Shown: piece by piece, positions 5,399-9,604 of the stretch
Layout: every line of letters begins with the position of its first letter
How positions within the stretch are numbered: the stretch's first letter is position 1
Assembly: GCA_963602355.1 (NCBI GenBank)
Contig: CAVCIU010000053.1
Location: 1-9,604 of the forward strand
DNA from: UBA791 sp963602355
GTDB lineage: Bacteria; Cyanobacteriota; Vampirovibrionia; Gastranaerophilales; Gastranaerophilaceae
Reading direction: 5' to 3'
DNA: 9,604 bases
The notes under the pieces: generated by a model
What the model was told of the DNA's origin: nothing
Database searches by the model: none
What the model saw: only the letters and a program-made list of their open reading frames with translations
Position numbers and translations under genes: made by a program

Positions 5399-6841
5399 TT
5401 ATCCTAAAATTTCCTTTAATAATTGGTTAACAGTTTGAGGGTTGGCTCTACCTTTAGTTTCTTTCATAACTTGACCAACGAAGAAACCAAATAATTGATT
5501 TTTACCACCCTTGTATGCTTCAACTTGGTTTGGATTTGCATCAACAATTTTTTGGCAAATTTCTTTGATTGCGCTTGTATCAGTGATTTGACTCAAACCT
5601 TTCTTTTCTACAATTGCAGAAGCTTTTTCGCCGTCTTTCAACATATCAACAATAATTTGTTTACCAATGTTGTTAGAAATTGTAGATTTTTCAATCAATG
5701 AAATTAATTCAACCAAGTTTTCTGGAGTTAATTTTGTTTCATTAATAGATAATTTTTGTTCTTTTAAGTAAGCTGCAATTTCACCCATTAAGAAGTTTAC
5801 AGCGATTTTTGGATTAGCACCCAATTCAAGAACTTTATCAAAGAACATAGCCAAATCCATTTGTTCGACGATAACTGAAGCATCATATTCACTCAAACCT
5901 AAGCTCATATATCTTTCACGTTTTTGTTCTGGAAGTTCTGGCATAGTCTTTCTAACTTCTTCAACCCATTCTCTTGAGATAACAAGAGGCATTAAGTCAG
6001 GTTCTGGGAAGTATCTGTAATCGTGAGCATCTTCTTTACCACGCATAGAACGAGTTACACCAGCATTGTCGTCCCAAAGTCTTGTTTCTTGAACAACTTC
6101 TTCGCCGTCTTCAACAAGTTCAATTTGTCTATCAATTTCATATTCTAAAGCTCTTTCTAAAGCTTTGAATGAGTTTACGTTTTTGATTTCAGCACGAGTA
6201 CCGAATTTGTTAGAACCTTTTGGCATAATTGAAATGTTAGCATCACATCTCATAGAACCTTCTTCTAAGTTACCGTCGCAAACTCCAACATATCTAACAA
6301 TGTTTCTTAATTCTTCCATGTAAGCTCTTGCTTCTTGTGGAGATCTCATATCTGGCTCAGAAACGATTTCTAAAAGTGGAGTGCCAGCTCTGTTTAAGTC
6401 TACTAAAGAATAAGATGAACCAGCTAAGCCGTCTGCACCTGCGTGAACTAATTTACCAGCATCTTCTTCTAAGTGAGCTCTTGTAATACCAATCTTTTTG
6501 CCGTTTACCATTAAGTAACCTTTACCACAAATTGGTTCATCATATTGTGAAATTTGATAACCTTTTGGTAAATCTGCGTAGAAATATTGTTTTCTGTCGA
6601 ATTTACATTTTTCAGCGATTTCACAGTTTAATGCTAAACCTGTTAAAATACCCATATTAACAACTGCTTTATTTAAAACAGGTAACACCCCTGGCATACC
6701 TAATGTAATTGGGCTGATTTGTGTATTTTGTTCACAACCGAATTCGCAACCGTCTGGTGCAAAGATTTTTGTTTTTGTTTTTAGTTGTGCGTGTACTTCT
6801 AACCCGATTACTACTTCGTATTTATCTCTTAAATTTTCCAT
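5399..6841 (-). CDS. gatB: Asp/Glu-tRNA amidotransferase subunit B
   Basis: GatB is the kinase and tRNA-binding subunit of GatCAB. This complex converts misacylated Glu-tRNA(Gln) (and Asp-tRNA(Asn)) to the amidated form using ATP and ammonia from GatA. The 480 residues are full length. Signatures are VIGLEVHAQLKTKTK (11-25), TLGMPGVLPVLN (46-57), HLEEDAGKL (123-131), DLNRAGTPLLEIVSEPD (148-164), GSMRCDANISI (195-205) and AHDYRYFPEPDLMPL (272-286). The helical and YqeY-like tail domain ends GQVMKETKGRANPQTVNQLL. In place of the CxC/CPxC pairs I recall in some GatB proteins, this one has GCEFGC (31-36) and ISPIT. The start is ATG 6841 with GGAG six bases ahead. The frame opens four codons earlier at a TTG that overlaps that GGAG. 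gatA and gatC are absent here, as is common where gat genes are dispersed. Confidence 0.97.
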   Translation of the reverse strand: MENLRDKYEVVIGLEVHAQLKTKTKIFAPDGCEFGCEQNTQISPITLGMPGVLPVLNKAVVNMGILTGLALNCEIAEKCKFDRKQYFYADLPKGYQISQYDEPICGKGYLMVNGKKIGITRAHLEEDAGKLVHAGADGLAGSSYSLVDLNRAGTPLLEIVSEPDMRSPQEARAYMEELRNIVRYVGVCDGNLEEGSMRCDANISIMPKGSNKFGTRAEIKNVNSFKALERALEYEIDRQIELVEDGEEVVQETRLWDDNAGVTRSMRGKEDAHDYRYFPEPDLMPLVISREWVEEVRKTMPELPEQKRERYMSLGLSEYDASVIVEQMDLAMFFDKVLELGANPKIAVNFLMGEIAAYLKEQKLSINETKLTPENLVELISLIEKSTISNNIGKQIIVDMLKDGEKASAIVEKKGLSQITDTSAIKEICQKIVDANPNQVEAYKGGKNQLFGFFVGQVMKETKGRANPQTVNQLLKEILG

Positions 6842-6865
6842 ATTTATCTCCAAATTTTTTCTTTT

Positions 6866-6895
6866 ATTTTATCACAAAAAGTTATTTTTTATAAA
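6866..6895 (-). promoter_or_regulatory. Possible internal promoter for gatB
   Basis: On the minus strand TTTATA (6895-6890), an 18-base spacer and TAAAAT (6871-6866) preceded by TGA give an extended -10 (TGATAAAAT). Transcription would begin near 6859, about 18 bases before the gatB ATG, leaving room for its GGAG. The -35 overlaps the end of the upstream membrane-protein gene. There is no terminator between the two genes, so read-through also reaches gatB. In DNA this AT-rich such matches arise by chance. Confidence 0.35.
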
Positions 6896-8513
6896 CATTA
6901 ATAATAAAATTATCTTGAACTTCTTTCTTTTCAAGTTTTAAGATTTCAGAAAGTATTTTGTTAAGCTGTACCAACGTCAATTTTTCCATTAATTCATCGT
7001 ATGGCATATTGAAAAATTCATCATCTTCTGCAACTTCATTTAAGAATTTATTATAATCATCACTGTAATTTTTCGGATAAATTATAAATAATCTATTGTT
7101 ATTTTGTAATTTCCCGAAAATAACTCTTACAACAAATATAGTATTTTTAGGATAAGCTCTACTTACAAAGTATTGACGTAGAGAATTTCTCTTATTCTTA
7201 GCCAACATATTATTGCTCAAAATATGAGATTCTAACAATTCAGATTCCGTCTTATCAATAAAATCGTCTTTGAAATTTAGCAAATCAACTTCTTTACCCA
7301 GATAATGCTCAAAATCAACAATCTTTGTCCAAGTTATAACAACATCACCCGTAGATAAATTTGTGTTAATAAAATCCGTAGTTGTCAAAATGCCATTTCT
7401 TTGGTTTTTAAACGCAGAATTTTCATCAATTATCAAATAAGAAACATTTAATACGACAAATAAAATTAATAAAATTATTGATAAAATATCTTTGTCAAAA
7501 CCTTTTGCCATTAAAATTAGCATTAATACAACAACGATAATGTATTCACCACTATCAAATGGTATACCAAACAAGAATTGCAACAATCCTCTTACGAACA
7601 AATAAGCAATTCCCATTACAAAAAGGATTATATTAAATCTGTCTTTTGTAAAAGAGCCATAAATAAAATATAACCCGATAATTACAGGAACAATCACAAA
7701 ACCTAAAGAATAAAAATTTATCTCTCTAAATAATGTTTGAAAATGGCTTAAAACATTTGCACTTGCAACGTTTACTAGCATTGGTGAAAATAGGTTTTGT
7801 ATAATCGTAAATATTGATTGATAGCCGTTATCAATATCAATAAAATTGTTTATATAGAAATTATGAGCATATAAAATATATCCGAAATATGGAAGCATAC
7901 AAGCAAAACTTACTATCGAAGTTATGAAAAACTTTCTGTCCTCTTTCTTAAACAAGAATAAAACTAAAAGTTCTAATAATGAAAATAATATCGAAAACAA
8001 AGAGGTTAAAACCAAACATATATTTGAAATTCCCCACAAAACATAACCTTTATCTTCCTTAGTTATTTTTATAAAAGAATAAAGATTTAGAACTCCGATA
8101 AATCCTAAAAAAGCATAAATTCCAACTTCTTGAGAATAAAATATTAAAAAAGAATTTATCGCAAAAAGAAGTACGCATATATAATTTTGAGGTTTTTCAC
8201 ATGTAAAATATGATGCTAAACAAGTTAGAGAGCCAAAGATTAAAAAGAAAAATCTTAATAAATAAATATCATCGCCCAACAAATCGCACCACCACGAAGA
8301 GAACAACGAAGGGAGAGAAATAAGAACTTCGCCTCTAAACAAGTTTCCTAAAACTTCATCAAAATTATATAGTGAAAATCCCTTAAAAACCTCTATTTCA
8401 GCAAGAGTTAAGCCATTTGAACTTTCTAAATAAAAACCTCTCAACACTACAGCACATGCCAAAATCAAAAATAATATGATTACATTAAAAGATTTTGAAA
8501 AAAGTTCTTTCAT
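6882..8513 (-). CDS. GT39-like polytopic membrane protein with degenerate catalytic motifs
   Basis: Probably related to GT-C glycosyltransferases (GT39/ArnT), which move sugars from polyprenyl-phosphate carriers to acceptors outside the membrane. With ATG 8513 as start it has 543 residues: TM1 at about 8-26, a long external loop (27-83), about nine further spans between 84 and 362, then a soluble C-terminal domain (about 371-543). Family-like features are the loop position of LTLAEIEVF (35-43), GDDIYLLRFFFLIFGSLT (80-97) and FYSQEVGIYAF (125-135), which matches the YSQEARxYA motif. The usual DE pair of the first loop is AE here (A38, E39), the HPPLY motif is missing, and the Arg after YSQE is replaced (V130, G131). 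It may be a diverged or non-catalytic homologue. A longer frame starts with TTG at 8552, but that TTG is the -35 box. No Shine-Dalgarno precedes the ATG. gatB follows 40 bases downstream. Confidence 0.7.
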   Translation of the reverse strand: MKELFSKSFNVIILFLILACAVVLRGFYLESSNGLTLAEIEVFKGFSLYNFDEVLGNLFRGEVLISLPSLFSSWWCDLLGDDIYLLRFFFLIFGSLTCLASYFTCEKPQNYICVLLFAINSFLIFYSQEVGIYAFLGFIGVLNLYSFIKITKEDKGYVLWGISNICLVLTSLFSILFSLLELLVLFLFKKEDRKFFITSIVSFACMLPYFGYILYAHNFYINNFIDIDNGYQSIFTIIQNLFSPMLVNVASANVLSHFQTLFREINFYSLGFVIVPVIIGLYFIYGSFTKDRFNIILFVMGIAYLFVRGLLQFLFGIPFDSGEYIIVVVLMLILMAKGFDKDILSIILLILFVVLNVSYLIIDENSAFKNQRNGILTTTDFINTNLSTGDVVITWTKIVDFEHYLGKEVDLLNFKDDFIDKTESELLESHILSNNMLAKNKRNSLRQYFVSRAYPKNTIFVVRVIFGKLQNNNRLFIIYPKNYSDDYNKFLNEVAEDDEFFNMPYDELMEKLTLVQLNKILSEILKLEKKEVQDNFIINVYKK

Positions 8514-8523
8514 AACAAATACG

Positions 8524-8552
8524 ATAATATAACATAAAACAAAAGTTTTCAA
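8524..8552 (-). promoter_or_regulatory. Sigma-70-type promoter for the minus-strand run
   Basis: TTGAAA (8552-8547), a 17-base spacer and TATTAT (8529-8524) give five of six matches to TATAAT and ideal spacing. Only ten bases separate the -10 box from ATG 8513, so the transcript would start two to five bases before the start codon. This short leader agrees with the absence of a ribosome binding site. No terminator occurs between here and 2195, so it may drive all five genes. Confidence 0.6.
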
Positions 8553-8612
8553 ACCATGAAAATTTGTTAAAAATTCCCCTCCTACATACAGTTGATTTTT
8601 GAGGAATTATCA

Positions 8613-8641
8613 TTAAATTATCTCATGAATAATAGTATAAT
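8613..8641 (+). promoter_or_regulatory. Promoter of the MGLAASQARF gene
   Basis: A perfect TATAAT (8636-8641) follows TTAAAT (8613-8618) at 17-base spacing. The -35 is weak. Transcription would start near 8648, leaving a leader of about 18 bases that holds the ribosome binding site AGAGAGG (8651-8657). It is divergent from, and about 60 bases away from, the minus-strand promoter at 8524-8552. Confidence 0.6.
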
Positions 8642-8642
8642 G

Positions 8643-8652
8643 CTATCGATAG
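8643..8652. repeat. Perfect 10-bp palindrome at the predicted transcription start
   Basis: CTATCGATAG reads the same on both strands. It lies just after the -10 box and overlaps the predicted transcription start and the first base of the ribosome binding site region. It could be a repressor site or chance; no partner site was seen nearby. Confidence 0.35.
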
Positions 8653-8665
8653 AGAGGAAAAATAA

Positions 8666-9469
8666 ATGGGCTTAGCAGCATCACAAGCTAGATTTTTACA
8701 ATGCACAGCAAGAAGAACAAACGTTGAATATCAAGGTCAACAAATTAATAATGCTAGAACAGTTCTTGCTAATAAATCGGCTAATGCTTACAATGAAATG
8801 CTAGCACTTAAAGTTCCAACACCTCCTAGCCAAGCTGATTACACAAAAGTAAAATACTCATTCAAATTACCTGGTTCAAGTACAAAAACATACTTAACAG
8901 AAGATCAGTACAATACTATCTATAAAGCAATGACAGCTGATACTGCACCAACAAATTACGCAGACAATGACAAAGCTTCAGATAATTCAGGTACTTATAG
9001 ATACAGTACGACAGGAACAATCACAATTGACGGTACGCAATACTTTGTTGCATGTCGTATCAAAGCAGGTACAGATGAATCAACATATCCAGCAAATGTA
9101 AATAAAAGTTCTCAAGCACTTTCAAGAATATGGTTTGGAACAAGCGCACTCACAGACTCACCTAATGCAACAACTATTGATGGGGAAGACTACAACGACG
9201 GTTGTTCAGCTCTTAGTGTTGAAGAAACAGTTGATGAAATTGGTTATGAAGACGCATACAACCAATATAAATATGAACAATATTTATACGAACAAGAATG
9301 CCAAAACATTAATGCTCAAACTTCTATGATTTTACAACAAGATAAAGTTTTAGAATTGCAATTGAAACAACTTGATACTGAACAATCTGCACTAAAAACA
9401 GAACTTGAAGCACTTGATAAGGTTATCGGCGACCACGTTGATAGTGAATTCAAAACATTCGGTGGTTAG
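8666..9469 (+). CDS. MGLAASQARF-family protein with helical ends and variable middle
   Basis: Function unknown. The 267 residues start at ATG with AGAGAGG eight bases ahead. The N-terminal helix (1-48) reads MGLAASQARFLQCTARRTNV, then a Gln/Asn-rich segment (EYQGQQINNARTVLANK). The centre (about 50-185) is rich in Thr, Ser, Asp, Tyr and Gly with beta-like stretches (TKVKYSFKLPG, GTITIDGTQYFVACRI), few hydrophobic runs and no signal peptide. The C-terminal helix (about 186-256) is Tyr/Gln/Glu-rich (YNQYKYEQYLYEQECQNI), becomes a heptad-like coiled coil (LELQLKQLDTEQSALKTELE) and ends in SEFKTFGG. I recall this N- and C-terminal pairing from a recurrent, unnamed family in Gastranaerophilales. 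Conserved helical ends around a variable middle resemble flagellar axial proteins, so a self-assembling surface or secreted role is a hypothesis. It is monocistronic, with its own promoter and terminator. Confidence 0.85.
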   Translation: MGLAASQARFLQCTARRTNVEYQGQQINNARTVLANKSANAYNEMLALKVPTPPSQADYTKVKYSFKLPGSSTKTYLTEDQYNTIYKAMTADTAPTNYADNDKASDNSGTYRYSTTGTITIDGTQYFVACRIKAGTDESTYPANVNKSSQALSRIWFGTSALTDSPNATTIDGEDYNDGCSALSVEETVDEIGYEDAYNQYKYEQYLYEQECQNINAQTSMILQQDKVLELQLKQLDTEQSALKTELEALDKVIGDHVDSEFKTFGG

Positions 9470-9489
9470 TATAATTAAAAGTATAATAA

Positions 9490-9520
9490 AGAGAGGCGAA
9501 GCCGAAGGCTTCGCCTCTCT
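9490..9520 (+). terminator. Hairpin terminator after the MGLAASQARF gene
   Basis: A perfect 14-bp stem (9490-9503 with 9507-9520, loop GAA) lies 20 bases past the stop. It is very stable, but on the plus strand it is followed by CTATTAAACC rather than a T-run. On the minus strand the tail TCTTTATTATACTTTT is somewhat T-rich, so it may work in both directions. Confidence 0.75.
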
Positions 9521-9533
9521 CTATTAAACCAAT

Positions 9534-9557
9534 AAAAATGCCACCTTGTAGGTGGCA
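9534..9557 (-). terminator. Hairpin with minus-strand T-run
   Basis: TGCCACCT (9539-9546) and AGGTGGCA (9550-9557) form a perfect 8-bp stem with a 3-base loop. On the minus strand it is followed by TTTTTATTGG, a proper terminator tail, which would end a transcript arriving from right of the window. On the plus strand the nearest T-run is about 11 bases away, too far for a typical terminator. Confidence 0.6.
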
Positions 9558-9594
9558 GACTAACACACTTTTTACACTTTTCTTTGAATTTAAC

Positions 9595-9599
9595 GAGGA
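9595..9599 (+). promoter_or_regulatory. Ribosome binding site for a possible gene just beyond the right edge
   Basis: GAGGA is followed by five bases (TATTA) to the window end. A start codon at or just after the edge would be ideally spaced, as for the gene at 8666. No start codon is visible, and the hairpin at 9534-9557 instead favours a minus-strand gene, so the direction of the next gene is unresolved. Confidence 0.3.
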
Positions 9600-9604
9600 T
9601 ATTA

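Noticed and set aside
5495..5701. Plus-strand open frame opposite gatB
   Set aside because: It is antisense to the conserved tail domain of GatB and has no initiation signal.
6842..6853. TTG start for gatB four codons upstream
   Set aside because: The TTG overlaps GGAG, which is the ribosome binding site for ATG 6841 six bases further on.
8514..8552. TTG start for the GT39-like protein thirteen codons upstream
   Set aside because: The TTG forms the -35 box of a good promoter whose -10 box lies inside the extra codons, so those codons would not be transcribed. It also lacks a ribosome binding site.
9135..9329. Second plus-strand frame inside the MGLAASQARF gene
   Set aside because: It is out of frame with a well-supported gene, and its Thr/Gln/Asn/Lys-rich translation is a frame-shifted copy of the host gene with no ribosome binding site.

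Overview
The window is AT-rich bacterial DNA. It most resembles an uncultured gut lineage of non-photosynthetic Cyanobacteriota (Candidatus Gastranaerophilales / Melainabacteria, class Vampirovibrionia). This placement rests on two protein styles I recall from that group. One is the plus-strand protein at 8666-9469, which opens MGLAASQARF and ends in a Gln/Glu-rich helix with SEFKTFGG. The other is a small protein at 1616-2059 with an early PSFQARLK motif. The assignment is from memory and was not checked by any search.

Left third (1-2215), all genes on the minus strand. A lytic transglycosylase runs off the left edge (1-427). It is followed upstream by an unrecognised 211-residue coiled-coil protein (594-1229). 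A 386-base non-coding stretch (1230-1615) then holds short direct repeats, a ~170-base inverted-repeat element of the 'ATTGCGA...GAAGCAATC' type, a degenerate second repeat, and a strong terminator. The small FQARL protein (1616-2059) sits upstream of that terminator.

Centre (2161-8552), one long minus-strand run that looks like a single transcription unit. A well-formed promoter (8524-8552) lies only about 10 bases ahead of a GT39-like membrane protein (6882-8513). Then come gatB (5399-6841), a stand-alone two-SIS-domain sugar-phosphate isomerase/deaminase (4327-5394), nifU (3402-4247) and nifS (2216-3415), closed by a hairpin-plus-T-run terminator (2161-2195). The unit mixes envelope, translation, amino-sugar and Fe-S cluster functions. 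NifU and NifS act as one pair: NifS delivers sulfur from cysteine and NifU assembles the cluster. The 14-base overlap of their genes suggests coupled translation. GatB works with GatA and GatC, which are not in the window. Three start codons were moved inward to ATG codons (nifU 4247, gatB 6841, membrane protein 8513), because the longer frames begin with GTG or TTG that overlap the ribosome binding site or the promoter.

Right end (8514-9604). A divergent promoter region drives the plus-strand MGLAASQARF protein, which has helical ends around a Thr/Ser/Asp/Tyr-rich middle. Two hairpins follow it, and a good Shine-Dalgarno sequence stands at the very edge of the window.

The best candidates for undescribed biology are the MGLAASQARF protein, the GT39-like protein that appears to have lost catalytic motifs, and the two short orphan proteins on the left. 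I found no CRISPR array, tRNA, rRNA, transposase or phage gene.
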